A DNA stretch of 64,000 bases from Mesosutterella faecium (lineage in GTDB: Bacteria; Pseudomonadota; Gammaproteobacteria; Burkholderiales; Burkholderiaceae_F), in contig NZ_JAKZJU020000001.1 in NCBI RefSeq assembly GCF_022809315.2, positions 1,649,001 through 1,713,000 on the forward strand, written 5' to 3'. A program made the position numbers and the translations under genes. The notes below the pieces were generated by a model. The model saw only the letters and a list, made by a program, of their open reading frames with translations. It ran no database searches and was not told the DNA's origin. Positions 25,723 to 34,410 of this stretch are shown here, piece by piece. Each line of letters opens with the position of its first letter. Positions within the stretch are counted from its first letter, which is position 1.

Positions 25723-25834
25723 GAAGGTTCTTCCATCGCTTTTTAACTTTCCTTAGAGTAGTTTTTTTGCGGCCGGCGCAGCCGGGCAGAGTCAGAAGAA
25801 AAGGCAGGGCCGGCGCCGCCCCGGGAGAAAAAAG

Positions 25835-27151
25835 ATGAAAACCACGTTCGTCGCCACAGGCGACAGCTTTATCACCCGTCACATTCCGGAAGAGGGCTAC
25901 CCGGGCTATGAGGAGCTCTCCGACCTGATCTGGAACCATGACGTCCGCTTCGCCAACCTCGAGATGACCTTCCACAACTCGGAGGGCTCCCCCGCGGCCG
26001 AATCAGGCGGCACCTGGGCCATGACCGACCCCAGCATGCTCGACGACATGCTGGGCTTCGGCTTCAACCTCTTCAACACCGCCAACAACCACTCGGGCGA
26101 CTTCGGCGAAGGGGGCACCATGGCGACGATCCGCCACCTGCGCGAGCGCGGCATGATTTTCGCCGGCACCGGCCCCACGCTGCAGGAAGCCTCGCACGCC
26201 GCCTATCTGGAGACCCCGGGGGCGCGCGTCGCCCTCATCGGCCTGAGCAGCACCTGCTCCAAGTCGTCCATCGCCGGCGGCCAGGGCCTCGACATGAGAG
26301 GTCGCCCGGGGCTCAACCCGCTGCGCTTCCGCACGGTCCACCACCTGAACGCAAAGCACTTCGCGATGGCGAAGGAACTGGCCGAAGTGACGCTCGTGAA
26401 TGCGCAGAAGGAGTACTCGATCTCCACGGGCTACACCCCGCCTTTTGCCGAAGGCACCATGCCGCTTGGCAGCATGTCGCTTGTGCTCAACGCCAAGGAC
26501 TCCGACAAGGAATGGAACGAGACGATTCCGAACGCGGCCGATCTCGAGCGGACGGTTTCCGAAATCCGCGAGGCGAAGCGCCAGGCCGACATCGTGCTCG
26601 TTTCCATCCACACGCATGAAATGCGGGCGCGCAAGACGAACGAACCACCGCTTTTCCTCGAGCGGTTCGCCCACGCCTGCATCGATGCGGGCGCGACGGC
26701 CGTGATCGGGCACGGACCGCATGAAATGCGCGGCATCGAAGTCTACAAAGGCGGCCTCATCTTCTACAGCGTCGGGAACTTCATTTTTGAAACCGAAACC
26801 GTGGCGAGACAGCCCTGGGACGCCTTTGCGAAGCACGGCCTACCGGTCGACACCGGAGTGGGCGCCTACATGGACCACAGAAGCTGCAACGGGACGAGGG
26901 GCTACGTCGTCCTCGAGAACATCTGGCGGGCCATCGTTCCCGAATGGACGGTCGAAGACGGGCGGGTGAAGGACGTGATCCTGCACCCGATCGAGCTCGG
27001 GCAGTCTGCGCCGAGGTCGCAGCGCGGCGTGCCGGTCCTGTCCACCGGGGACAAGGCGAAGGCCGCCCTTGAGTATCTGCGGGAGCTCTCGAAGCCTTAC
27101 GGGACCAAAATCACCATCCGCGGAGGCGTGGGCCGGGTGGCGATGGGCTGA
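25835..27151 (+). CDS. CapA-family (poly-gamma-glutamate synthesis-like) metallophosphatase
   Basis: CapA/PgsA family protein of the calcineurin-like fold, 438 aa. The start TTFVATGDSFITRHIPEE, then FANLEMTFHNSE, FNTANNHSGDFGEGG and AVIGHGPHEMRGIEVYKGG with GLIFYSVGNFIF are the ordered family motifs. There is no signal peptide or membrane helix, unlike true CapA, and no cap/pgs genes nearby, so a soluble phosphoesterase role is more likely than polymer synthesis. It follows the amidohydrolase gene after a terminator and probably has its own promoter. Confidence 0.8.
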   Translation: MKTTFVATGDSFITRHIPEEGYPGYEELSDLIWNHDVRFANLEMTFHNSEGSPAAESGGTWAMTDPSMLDDMLGFGFNLFNTANNHSGDFGEGGTMATIRHLRERGMIFAGTGPTLQEASHAAYLETPGARVALIGLSSTCSKSSIAGGQGLDMRGRPGLNPLRFRTVHHLNAKHFAMAKELAEVTLVNAQKEYSISTGYTPPFAEGTMPLGSMSLVLNAKDSDKEWNETIPNAADLERTVSEIREAKRQADIVLVSIHTHEMRARKTNEPPLFLERFAHACIDAGATAVIGHGPHEMRGIEVYKGGLIFYSVGNFIFETETVARQPWDAFAKHGLPVDTGVGAYMDHRSCNGTRGYVVLENIWRAIVPEWTVEDGRVKDVILHPIELGQSAPRSQRGVPVLSTGDKAKAALEYLRELSKPYGTKITIRGGVGRVAMG

Positions 27152-27303
27152 GCCTTAAGGCCCGCCGTCTCTCGTGCGGCTTTAAAGGCCGGTCCGGCCG
27201 GGGCCCTGAGGCCCCGGAGCCCGCCCGGCCGGGCCCGGGCCGCAGCCCCATCACCGGCAGAGCAGCAAAAACGGGGCCTGATCCGCAGAGAACCGGCCCC
27301 GTC

Positions 27304-27333
27304 GCCTGAAGCGGGGTGAGCGCTTCAGGCTTT
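27304..27333 (+). terminator. Terminator after the CapA-family gene
   Basis: GCCTGAAGC (27304-27312) pairs with GCTTCAGGC (27322-27330), followed by TTT. Other GC-rich stems lie between 27180 and 27300; no gene is seen there. Confidence 0.65.
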
Positions 27334-27370
27334 GATTGAAATCATTCTCTCAATTCATTGATTTCGAAGC

Positions 27371-27754
27371 TTATCTTCGAGCGGCACGCCCCTGGTAGCG
27401 GCCCGTGCGGTCGTAAAAATTCCCCTTCTCGTCCTGCCGGCCCTGATAGCGGCCGGTGCGGTCGTAGTAATTGCCCTTGTTGTCCTGCCGGCCCTCGTAG
27501 CGGCCGGTGCGGTTGTAGTAATTGCCCTTGTTGTCCTGCCGGCCCTCATAGCGGCCCGTGCGGTCGTAGTAATTGCCCCTCTCGTCCCGGCGGCCCTGGT
27601 AGCGGCCGGTGCGGTCGTAGAAATTTCCCTTGTCGTCCTGCCGGCCCTGGTAGCGGCCGGTGCGGTCGTAAAAATTCGTCGCCGCCTGCGCTGCCGTCAC
27701 GGCCGCCGCAAGGAGCGCCCCGATGAATGCCCTTCTCGTGCTGCAAATGCGCAT
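27371..27754 (-). CDS. Small secreted tandem-repeat protein (17-residue YDRTGRYxGR repeats)
   Basis: 127 aa. A signal peptide (FIGALLAAAVTAAQA) is followed almost entirely by six tandem units of 17 residues with the consensus NFYDRTGRYQGRQDDKG. Only a few positions vary (F/Y, Q/E, D/N/E), so the units are under selection or recently amplified. Every unit has three aromatic residues, three or four Arg and three Gly, giving a strongly basic, glycine-rich, possibly extended or solenoid protein. No known domain was recognised. It is paired with a second protein of similar design 80 bp upstream. Function unknown; binding to the envelope, nucleic acid or polyanion is speculation. Confidence 0.72.
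   Translation of the reverse strand: MRICSTRRAFIGALLAAAVTAAQAATNFYDRTGRYQGRQDDKGNFYDRTGRYQGRRDERGNYYDRTGRYEGRQDNKGNYYNRTGRYEGRQDNKGNYYDRTGRYQGRQDEKGNFYDRTGRYQGRAARR
27386..27682 (-). repeat. Six 51-bp tandem coding repeats
   Basis: The plus strand shows a 51-bp period containing TAGCGGCC(G/C)GTGCGGTCGTA. The repeats are direct, in frame and without spacers, and code the protein on the minus strand. Edges are approximate. Confidence 0.85.
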
Positions 27755-27832
27755 CGTCTGATCTCCTCTTTCTGACCCCCGGCGCTTCGGCCGGGCCTCA
27801 GATCCTGCTGGAAATCATAGTGCCGGAAAGCG

Positions 27833-28141
27833 TCACCGGCGCGGGGTTCCGGTGCTGCCCACATACCGTCCCTCGGGGCTGTAGACCCTGCCGTCCGCAG
27901 CCGCGCGGCCCACGTAGCGCCCCCTGCTGTCGTAAGTGCGCCCGTCCCTGTCCGTTCTTCCCACGTACTCGCCCCTCGGGCCGTAGGCGCGGCCTTCGGG
28001 CTGAGGCCTGCGCGCGGGCGTGGGCCTGGCGGGGCCGCGCTCCGGGGCGCCGGAGCCCGGGAGGGCGGCCCGGGCCGAAGCCGCTGCGGCAAGCAGCATC
28101 AAAAGCGCCGTGCGGCGCGTGAACGATCCGATCCAAAGCAT
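27833..28141 (-). CDS. Small secreted repeat protein related to its neighbour
   Basis: 102 aa from the ATG at 28141 (GGGGG about eight bases upstream; an ATG at 28177 is possible). The signal is TRRTALLMLLAAAASARA. A Pro/Arg-rich linker (ERGPARPTPARRPQPEG) leads into three degenerate 17-residue units, for example RTYDSRGRYVGRAAADG. The frame Y-x-x-x-G-x-Y-x-G-(R/S) matches the repeats of the downstream gene, so both belong to one family. The repeats here are diverged at DNA level, implying an older array. The two genes probably form one transcript. Confidence 0.65.
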   Translation of the reverse strand: MLWIGSFTRRTALLMLLAAAASARAALPGSGAPERGPARPTPARRPQPEGRAYGPRGEYVGRTDRDGRTYDSRGRYVGRAAADGRVYSPEGRYVGSTGTPRR

Positions 28142-28292
28142 GGCATTGCCCCCGTTTCGCAAATGCGGGCAGGACACGCCCGCAGAGGCGTCGGAAACCG
28201 AGCGCCGGCCCGGGCCTCACGCCGCCTTTTCCTTCAGGATATGATGGCCTCACCCAAAGCTTTCAGGCAACTGCCTTAGATATCTTTACATT

Positions 28293-29138
28293 ATGCAGAT
28301 CATCAGCAACGAAACATTCGGCGGCGAGCGCGCCCTCTACAAGCTGCAGGACGCGACCCTCTCGCACGTCTCCATCGAGCCGGGCGAGTCCCCGCTCAAG
28401 CACGGCCGGCATCTTATCCTGAAGGACTGCGAGATCAACGGGAAATATCCCCTCTGGATCACTGACGACGTCCGCGTCCAGAAGTGCCTGTTCAAGGTCG
28501 GCGCCCGCTCGGGCCCCTGGTACGTGCACGATTTTCTCCTTGAGGACTCCGTGCTCGAGTCCCCGAAGGCTTTCCGCGACTCCGACGGCGTCAAGATCCG
28601 CCGCACGCAGTTCAAGCTCGCCCAGGAGACGCTCTGGAGCTGCCGCAACGTCGACATCGAGGACACGGTGTTCGACCAGGCCGACTACCTGCTCATCCAC
28701 TCCGAGGACCTGCGGATGAAAAACGTCACGGTGTCAGGCAACTATCTCTTCCAGTGGGGCCGCAACGCCCAGATCTTCGACAGCACGCTGCACTCGAAGG
28801 ACGCCTTTTGGAATACGGAAAACGTCACCTGCTACAACTGCTTCCTCGACGGCGAGTACCTGGGCTGGCACAGCCGCAACCTCCATCTGGTCAACTGCCG
28901 CATCAAGGGCACGCAGCCGCTTTGCTACTGCGACAACCTCGTGCTCGAAAACTGCACCTTCGACCCGGATGCGGACCTCGCCTTCGAATACTGCAGCGTG
29001 AAGGCCGACATCAAGGGCGCCGTGACGAGCGTGAAGAACCCCACGACGGGGTCGATCAGCGCCGATTCGATCGGAAAAATCATCATTGACGACAACGTTC
29101 TGCCGCCGGCGAACTGCCGGATCACCGTGCGCGGGTAA
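28293..29138 (+). CDS. DUF3737 family right-handed beta-helix protein
   Basis: 281 aa with short repeating strands of the kind LILKDCEINGKYPLWITDD, LEDSVLESPKAFRDSDGVKI and LVNCRIKGTQPLCYCDNL. This is the DUF3737 pattern: beta-helix coils rich in Cys, Trp and Asn. No signal peptide, so cytosolic. Many cysteines (CYNCFLD, CYCDN) could be structural ladders. DUF3737 proteins often accompany PLP enzymes or reductases in anaerobes, and here a PatB/MalY gene follows 37 bp later; the biochemical role is not known to me. Confidence 0.8.
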   Translation: MQIISNETFGGERALYKLQDATLSHVSIEPGESPLKHGRHLILKDCEINGKYPLWITDDVRVQKCLFKVGARSGPWYVHDFLLEDSVLESPKAFRDSDGVKIRRTQFKLAQETLWSCRNVDIEDTVFDQADYLLIHSEDLRMKNVTVSGNYLFQWGRNAQIFDSTLHSKDAFWNTENVTCYNCFLDGEYLGWHSRNLHLVNCRIKGTQPLCYCDNLVLENCTFDPDADLAFEYCSVKADIKGAVTSVKNPTTGSISADSIGKIIIDDNVLPPANCRITVRG

Positions 29139-29175
29139 AGCCCGCCGCCGGCCATCCTCCTGAAAGGAGCCTTGC

Positions 29176-30387
29176 ATGTCACCGGATATTTTTGACGAAC
29201 CCGTCGAGCGGCGCGGCACCCGCTCGCTCAAATGGGACTCGGATGCCGCCGAAGGCGTGATCGAGCTCTGGGTGGCCGACATGGACTTCCGGACGGCGCC
29301 GGTCGTGCGCCGCGCGATCGAGCGCAGGGCGGCCGACGGGGTTTTCGGCTACGGCATCCCGACCGAGGACTTTTACCGGGCTGTCTGCTCGTGGCAGGAG
29401 CGGCGCCACGGCCTGCGCTGCAGCCCTGAGAGCATCATTCCGGTCACCGGCGTTGTGCCCGGGATTTCCGCCGTGCTGCAGGCGCTGCTGCAGCCGGGCG
29501 AACAGGTCATCATCCAGACCCCGGCCTACAACTGCTTCTTTTCAAGCATCAGGAACTCCGGGCTCGAGCTTTCGGCCAATGCCCTCAGGCTCGAGGGCGG
29601 CCGCTGGAAGATCGACTTCGAGGACCTAGAGCGCCGGGCGGAAGAGCCGCGGGCGAAGGCGCTGCTGCTGTGCAGTCCGCACAACCCCACCGGACGGGTC
29701 TGGAGCCGCGGCGAGCTCGAGGCGGCCGCGGCCCTGTGCGAACGCCGCGGGCTCTACCTGATCAGCGACGAGATTCACGAGGAATTCGTCCCCAGGGGCC
29801 TTCGGTTCACCCCGGCCGCCGCAGTCTCCGACTGGGCCGCGCAGCACTGCATCACGCTGTCGGCCGCCTCGAAGGCCTTCAATACCGCGGGCCTGCAGGC
29901 CGGCTACGTGATCGTCCCGGACCCCGAAGACCGCAGGCGGATCGACCGGCGCATCAACATCAACGAGATCTGCGACGCGAACCCCCTGGGTGTCGAGGCC
30001 CTGATCGCCGCCTATTCGAGCGAGGGGGCGGAGTGGCTCGACGCGCTCAACGCCTATATCGCCCGAAACCGCGAGGCGCTCCGCAGCTTTGTGGCCGAGA
30101 AGCTGCCCGAATGCACGCTGCCTGAAATGGAAGGCACCTACCTCGCCTGGCTCGACATGAGCGCCTTCGGACAGCCCTCGGAGCAGATCGAGCGCGAGCT
30201 GCTTGAAAAGCACCGCGTGCGCATCGCGGCCGGCGCCCACTACGGCGAGACCTCCCCGGGCTGGATCCGCATCAACCTCGCCACCCAGACGAAGAGGCTC
30301 CTCGAGGGGCTCGGGCGGATCGCCGCCTGGGCCGCAGAGCGCCGCGGCTCGGCTCTTGAAACCCGCCCCATGAGCCCCCATATCTGA
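29176..30387 (+). CDS. MalY/PatB-type PLP-dependent C-S lyase / aminotransferase
   Basis: Fold-type I PLP enzyme, 403 aa. WVADMDFRTAP at 31-41 is the MalY/PatB signature. GYGIPTEDFY, the substrate loop QTPAYNCFF, SPHNPTGRVW, the cofactor Asp in LISDEIHEEF, and the Schiff-base Lys in SAASKAFNTAG near 236 follow in order. The family cleaves cystathionine or related thioethers to pyruvate, ammonia and a thiol, and can transaminate. GAAAGGAG precedes the ATG. With MetQ proteins and possible D-amino acid salvage in the window, sulfur-amino-acid catabolism is a plausible role. Confidence 0.87.
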   Translation: MSPDIFDEPVERRGTRSLKWDSDAAEGVIELWVADMDFRTAPVVRRAIERRAADGVFGYGIPTEDFYRAVCSWQERRHGLRCSPESIIPVTGVVPGISAVLQALLQPGEQVIIQTPAYNCFFSSIRNSGLELSANALRLEGGRWKIDFEDLERRAEEPRAKALLLCSPHNPTGRVWSRGELEAAAALCERRGLYLISDEIHEEFVPRGLRFTPAAAVSDWAAQHCITLSAASKAFNTAGLQAGYVIVPDPEDRRRIDRRININEICDANPLGVEALIAAYSSEGAEWLDALNAYIARNREALRSFVAEKLPECTLPEMEGTYLAWLDMSAFGQPSEQIERELLEKHRVRIAAGAHYGETSPGWIRINLATQTKRLLEGLGRIAAWAAERRGSALETRPMSPHI

Positions 30388-30428
30388 TAAAAGAGTATAT
30401 CTATCGTCAGGCAGCAGGCTTTTTCACT

Positions 30429-31109
30429 ATGGACGAACACGACGAAAATCCGATCAAGGGCATCAACTGGCAGCAGGTCGCCGACCGGGCCATGAAGATC
30501 GAATACGACCGCAGGCGCATCAACGCCTGCGGGTGGTTTGCCGCGTTCTTCTTCAACCCGATCCAGCGCAGCCGCGTGGTCGCGGACTGGAAGCTGCTGT
30601 GCCAGTGCGTTTCTTTTGCCGAGCAGCTCACCCTGGCCCGCCCGCAGCCCGCGCCCGAGGAGACGCTGGGAGAGCTCTCCGAGGTGGAGGCGGGCCTGGA
30701 CCGCGTGAAGCGCGCCGGGCCCCAGGTCTTTTCCGAAACGGAGCTTCTCAAGCCGGAAAGCCTCACGCTCGACCTCGAGTCCTACAAAAACCGGCTTCTC
30801 GACCACTACAGCCAGAGCGGCATCACCGTGGAGCCCGGGCTCGAAAGCCTGGTGGACACGCTGCCGGCCGAATTCGCCTTCCTTCAGGCTCTGATCGCCC
30901 AGGGCAGCGATGACAAGGAGCAGGCCCGCTTCTTCTTCGGGCACCTGCGGCCGCTCGGCTTTGCCTCCGTGAAGGCGCTGTGCCGGAACTCGGAGAGCAG
31001 GCCCGTGGAGCGCGTGGCCGGCATGATGAAGCGCTATCTCATCACCGAGGAGGCGCTCTTTAAAAACGGCTACAGCGGCGATCCCGCCTCGACGCGCACG
31101 CTTAACTGA
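30429..31109 (+). CDS. Hypothetical protein, possibly TorD-like helical
   Basis: 226 aa, acidic and predicted all-helical, with no signal or membrane segment. Family not recognised with certainty. The region LPAEFAFLQALIAQGSDDKEQARFFFG-HLRPLGF (about 155-190) recalls the TorD/DmsD chaperone core, in which an E-F-L motif precedes a segment ending in H-L-x-x-W/L. An N-terminal INACGWFAAFFFNPIQRSR is unusual. If it were a chaperone, the molybdenum reductase at 18.7 kb would be the client. Low certainty. Confidence 0.5.
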   Translation: MDEHDENPIKGINWQQVADRAMKIEYDRRRINACGWFAAFFFNPIQRSRVVADWKLLCQCVSFAEQLTLARPQPAPEETLGELSEVEAGLDRVKRAGPQVFSETELLKPESLTLDLESYKNRLLDHYSQSGITVEPGLESLVDTLPAEFAFLQALIAQGSDDKEQARFFFGHLRPLGFASVKALCRNSESRPVERVAGMMKRYLITEEALFKNGYSGDPASTRTLN

Positions 31110-31236
31110 GGCCGCAGGCCGCAGGCCGCCTTTGGTTGCCTGCGGCTTCCCGATTTGGTTAAACTTGCGGAATTGTTTTTTTTGCGCAGCGGGCTGCCCG
31201 CCCGCTTTCTTCAGATTAAAAAAAAGGCACGTGGAA

Positions 31237-31824
31237 ATGGAAAACACGAGCGAAGACAAGAAGACCCCGGAAGCTGCCGCAGCGCAGCAGAGCGCGCCTG
31301 AGGCTGAAAAAGCCCCGGCCGCCGCCAAGGCCGAACCCGCCGCCAAGCCCGCTGAGGGAAAGAAAGAGGAGCCGGCAGCGGCTCCCGCCGAAAAGACGGG
31401 CGAGAAAAAACACGAAAGGACGGAAGGCCGCCACGGACACGGCAAGCCCTCCCACGGCCGCAGCAAGCCCCTGCCCCAGGGGGCCCTGCAGGCCGCCTTC
31501 AAGAAGTCTTCCGATGACTGGAAGGCTTTCCGCGACGCACAGATCGCAGCCGGCCGTTCCCAGAAGGCTTTCTGGCTCACCGATGACGAAGCCGAGCTCG
31601 TGCGCGGCTACATCCACCGGATCCGCAGAATGCCCTCCAAGGAAATCGCCCGCCAGGCCGCGGCCCGCAAGGCCAAGGAAGCCGCCCACAGGTCGGAGGC
31701 CAAGGCGCGCAAGCAGGCAGGCGCCGCGGCCGCCCCTGCGGCGAAGGCCGCCCCCGCCGCCCAGCCCGCGCCCAGGCCCGCGGAGGCGAAAAGCCCCGCT
31801 CAGGGCGCGGAAGCAAAGGCCTGA
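31237..31824 (+). CDS. Ala/Lys/Pro/Glu-rich low-complexity protein
   Basis: 195 aa in three parts: a disordered Ala/Glu/Lys/Pro region (1-75), a short folded-looking core (GALQAAFKKSSDDWKAFRD to IHRIRRMPSKEIAR, about 85-150), and a second basic Ala/Lys/Pro tail. The tails resemble histone-H1-like or ribosome-associated proteins. No function recognised. ATG at 31237 preferred; a GTG at 31231 is in frame. It ends just before a strong terminator. Real gene judged from codon bias and the terminator. Confidence 0.6.
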   Translation: MENTSEDKKTPEAAAAQQSAPEAEKAPAAAKAEPAAKPAEGKKEEPAAAPAEKTGEKKHERTEGRHGHGKPSHGRSKPLPQGALQAAFKKSSDDWKAFRDAQIAAGRSQKAFWLTDDEAELVRGYIHRIRRMPSKEIARQAAARKAKEAAHRSEAKARKQAGAAAAPAAKAAPAAQPAPRPAEAKSPAQGAEAKA

Positions 31825-31866
31825 CACTGACCTGAGAGGCCCCGCCGGGCCCCAGGATCTCCATCC

Positions 31867-31908
31867 GCCGCCGGATGATTTCTAAGAAATCGCCGGCGGC
31901 TTTCTTTT
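31867..31908 (+). terminator. Intrinsic terminator after the Ala/Lys-rich gene
   Basis: GCCGCCGG (31867-31874) pairs with CCGGCGGC (31893-31900), with an inner GATTTC/GAAATC pair, followed by TTTCTTTT. Confidence 0.85.
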
Positions 31909-32003
31909 GCCCGAAGCGCCGCCGCCCGGAACCGGGGGGCCGGCGCTGCGCTATCCTTACACGGTTGCCGCTGACCCACAAGGCGCCTTCCGCGCTTTCC
32001 GAA

Positions 32004-32954
32004 ATGGATGAAACAATTACCCGAATACTGACGCTGCTCGCCGACTCGCTGCTGCCGATCACGCTGGGCTACTTCCTGCACCGCTGGAACCTGGTCTCGC
32101 CGCGGTTCACCCAGGCGCTCATCACCTTCAACGTCCGGGTCATGTTCACCATCCTCGCCTTCATTTCCTTTTGGAAGCTGAAGCTCAGCGCCGAGCTGCT
32201 CTGGATCCCGGTGATCGGCCTCGTGATCTCTTTCGCGCCCTACTTCGCCGGGCTTGCCATGAGCCGCGGCCTCAAGGACCGCCCGCGCGAGAGGGGCGCG
32301 TTCGTCATGTCGGCCATGCTCGGCAACACCGGCACCCTGGGCGGCCTCGTCTCCTACCTCGTGATCGGTCCCGTCGCCTACGCCTACGTCCAGGTGGTGG
32401 CCGTCCTCCAGAACGTCCTTCTCATCCTTTTCTGCTTCCCGGTGTGCCAGAAATTCCACGACCTCGCCGACTCCAGGGGCGCGGTCGTCAAAAAGCGCTC
32501 TTTCCGCGAGCTTTTCTTCACCTGGAACCAGATTTCGGTCGTGGGAATGCTGCTGGGCGGGGTGTTCTCCGCCCTTTCCATCCCGCAGCCCGCGGCCTTC
32601 GACCAGGCTTTCTCGGCCTTCATCCACCTGTCGTGCTGGATCAACTTCCTGCCCGTGGGGCTGCTGCTCAACTTCGGGGCGGCCGCCCGCTTCATGAAGA
32701 AAGTGACGCTGATCATCCCGCTCAAGTTCGTGTTCGTGCCGCTGCTCACCTGGGCGGTGAGCAGCCTCCTCGTCTCCGACCCCACCATCATCCGGACGAT
32801 GGTGATCGTCGCCTCCACCCCGACGGCGATCAACGCCGTGCTCTCCTGCGCCCTCTACGGGCTCGAGAACAACCTCACCCTCGCCTCCTTCATCGGCACG
32901 ACGCTCATTTTTGCGCTCGTGCTCTGCCCGCTCTTTTTCATGCTCTGGGCCTAG
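32004..32954 (+). CDS. AEC-family permease, copy 1
   Basis: Auxin-efflux-carrier-family transporter, 316 aa, about ten helices. SLLPITLGYFLHRWNLV near the start, AMLGNTGTLGGLVSYL near 98 and STPTAINAVLSCALYGLENN near 272 are family landmarks. AEC proteins move organic anions such as malate, malonate or amino-acid derivatives. I start at the ATG at 32004, which gives the expected short N-terminus; no strong ribosome site precedes it. It is followed by a second copy of the same family. Confidence 0.82.
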   Translation: MDETITRILTLLADSLLPITLGYFLHRWNLVSPRFTQALITFNVRVMFTILAFISFWKLKLSAELLWIPVIGLVISFAPYFAGLAMSRGLKDRPRERGAFVMSAMLGNTGTLGGLVSYLVIGPVAYAYVQVVAVLQNVLLILFCFPVCQKFHDLADSRGAVVKKRSFRELFFTWNQISVVGMLLGGVFSALSIPQPAAFDQAFSAFIHLSCWINFLPVGLLLNFGAAARFMKKVTLIIPLKFVFVPLLTWAVSSLLVSDPTIIRTMVIVASTPTAINAVLSCALYGLENNLTLASFIGTTLIFALVLCPLFFMLWA

Positions 32955-33000
32955 GAGCCGCCGCCCCCTCCTTTCGGTGAAGCCCTCCTCCGACCGGCCA

Positions 33001-33048
33001 TCCCCTGTTTCTGCAATGCAGGCGTCCCCTGTTTCCGCAATGTCTGCG
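33001..33048 (+). repeat. Two 24-bp imperfect tandem repeats between AEC genes
   Basis: Two units, each starting TCCCCTGTTT and containing GCAATG, with four mismatches. They lie about 100 bp upstream of AEC copy 2 and could be an operator pair or chance slippage. Confidence 0.6.
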
Positions 33049-33147
33049 GAAGCCGGGCCGCCCGTGCGGGTTTAAGCTTTCCGTCCTGTTTTTTCCCATC
33101 CACGCAAGCTGCTGAAGGCCGGAATAGCCCGACCTGCCTTTGAGAAA

Positions 33148-34095
33148 ATGGACGATTCACAACTTCGGGTGGTGCTCCTGCTGGTCGACCTCATCGGCCC
33201 GATCACGCTAGGCTACATCCTTAAAGTCAAAAACCTGGTCCGTCCGGCTTTTACGGACTTCATGATCAAATTCAACGTGCGCGGGCTCTTCACGGTCCTC
33301 GCGTTCGTTTCGTTCTGGAAGCTCAAGTTCACCTCCGAGGTGGCGCTCATCCCGCTGCTGGGGCTGCTGATCCTTTTTCTGCCCTACTTCATCGGCATGG
33401 CGATCACGCGCCGGGTCGCGGATCCCCTGGAGCGCGGGGCGCTCGTCGTCTCCTCGATGCTCGGCAACACGAGCACGCTGGGCGGCCTCATCTGCTTTCT
33501 GATCCTGGGGGCCACCTCCTATGCCTACGTGCAGGTGATCGGCGTGCTGCAGAGCCTCGTGCTGATCCTGTTCTGCTTCCCGATGTGCCAGAAGTTCCGC
33601 GACATGGCCCAGACGAACAGGGGCCTCACGCACAAGCGCTCGATCAAGGAGCTGCTGTTCACCTGGAACCAGGTCTCGATCCTCGGCATGCTGGCCGGCG
33701 CCGCCCTCTCGCTCAAGGGCGTCCCGCAGCCCGCCTTCTTCGACCCGATCTTCGCCGCCCTCGTGCATGTGTCGGCCTGGATCCAGCTGCTCCCGGTGGG
33801 GCTCATGCTCAACATCACCGCGGCCCGCCGCGCGATGAACAAAAACGTGCTCATGATCCTGCCGGTGAAGTTCATCGTGCTGCCGGCCATCATCTGGGGC
33901 CTGAGCCGGCTGCTGTTCAGCGACCACACCATCACCTCGACCCTGGTGATCCAGGCCGCCTGCCCGGTGGCGATCAACACGGTGTTCTGCTGCGCGATCT
34001 ACGGCCTTAAAACCGACATCGCGATGGCGGCCTTCGCCCTCTCGACCCTGGTTTTCATGGTGACGCTCTGCCCGCTTTTCTTCGCGCTTCTCTAA
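33148..34095 (+). CDS. AEC-family permease, copy 2
   Basis: 315 aa, same helix plan as copy 1: LIGPITLGYILKVKNLV, SMLGNTSTLGGLICFL, and AACPVAINTVFCCAIYGLKT near 270. The two copies agree over nearly the whole length and share motifs such as LFTWNQVSILGMLAG, indicating tandem duplication followed by divergence. ATG at 33148 with only a weak purine run upstream. Separate regulation is possible because a 190-bp gap with a tandem repeat lies between the copies. Confidence 0.82.
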   Translation: MDDSQLRVVLLLVDLIGPITLGYILKVKNLVRPAFTDFMIKFNVRGLFTVLAFVSFWKLKFTSEVALIPLLGLLILFLPYFIGMAITRRVADPLERGALVVSSMLGNTSTLGGLICFLILGATSYAYVQVIGVLQSLVLILFCFPMCQKFRDMAQTNRGLTHKRSIKELLFTWNQVSILGMLAGAALSLKGVPQPAFFDPIFAALVHVSAWIQLLPVGLMLNITAARRAMNKNVLMILPVKFIVLPAIIWGLSRLLFSDHTITSTLVIQAACPVAINTVFCCAIYGLKTDIAMAAFALSTLVFMVTLCPLFFALL

Positions 34096-34105
34096 GCCGC
34101 CTTCA

Positions 34106-34157
34106 GGCCGGAGGCCTCCGGAGGATCTCCTCCGCGCTCAGCCTTCCGGCCTCTTTT
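34106..34157 (+). terminator. Terminator after AEC copy 2
   Basis: GGCCGGAGGC pairs with GCCTTCCGGCC (one bulged base), followed by TCTTTTT. An inner GGAGGA/TCCTCC stem adds stability. Confidence 0.65.
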
Positions 34158-34277
34158 TAAGGGGCCCTGGAAGGCCGCAGACCGCCCCCGGGCCGCCCCG
34201 CCTGCCTTTCCTCGCAAAAAAGAAAACTCGCGTCCGGGCCGCAAGTTCAGCAAAGCCGGCAACTTCAGACAAAAAAA

Positions 34278-34353
34278 CAGCTCCTGCGGGTCCGGCGAAA
34301 AAAGCAGCGCGGTCCGGCCGCTGCTTTTGCTCCGGCCTGACCCGGAGGAGCTG
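34278..34353. terminator. Nested stem-loop, likely bidirectional terminator
   Basis: An inner perfect stem AAAAGCAGCG/CGCTGCTTTT (34300-34309 with 34319-34328) is flanked by T-runs in both directions. An outer pair CAGCTCC...CGGGTC / GACCCG...GGAGCTG encloses it. It lies after the minus-strand FGGY kinase and the plus-strand AEC gene. The rest of the 315-bp gap holds no gene. Confidence 0.7.
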
Positions 34354-34410
34354 CAGTTCAGGCGCTCGGAGAGACCCGCCGGAACAGCCTGCGGGCCGCT
34401 CTTTCGGGCT

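Noticed and set aside
27386..27682. 51-bp repeats as a CRISPR array
   Set aside because: No spacers between units; repeats are directly abutting and in frame in a secreted protein.
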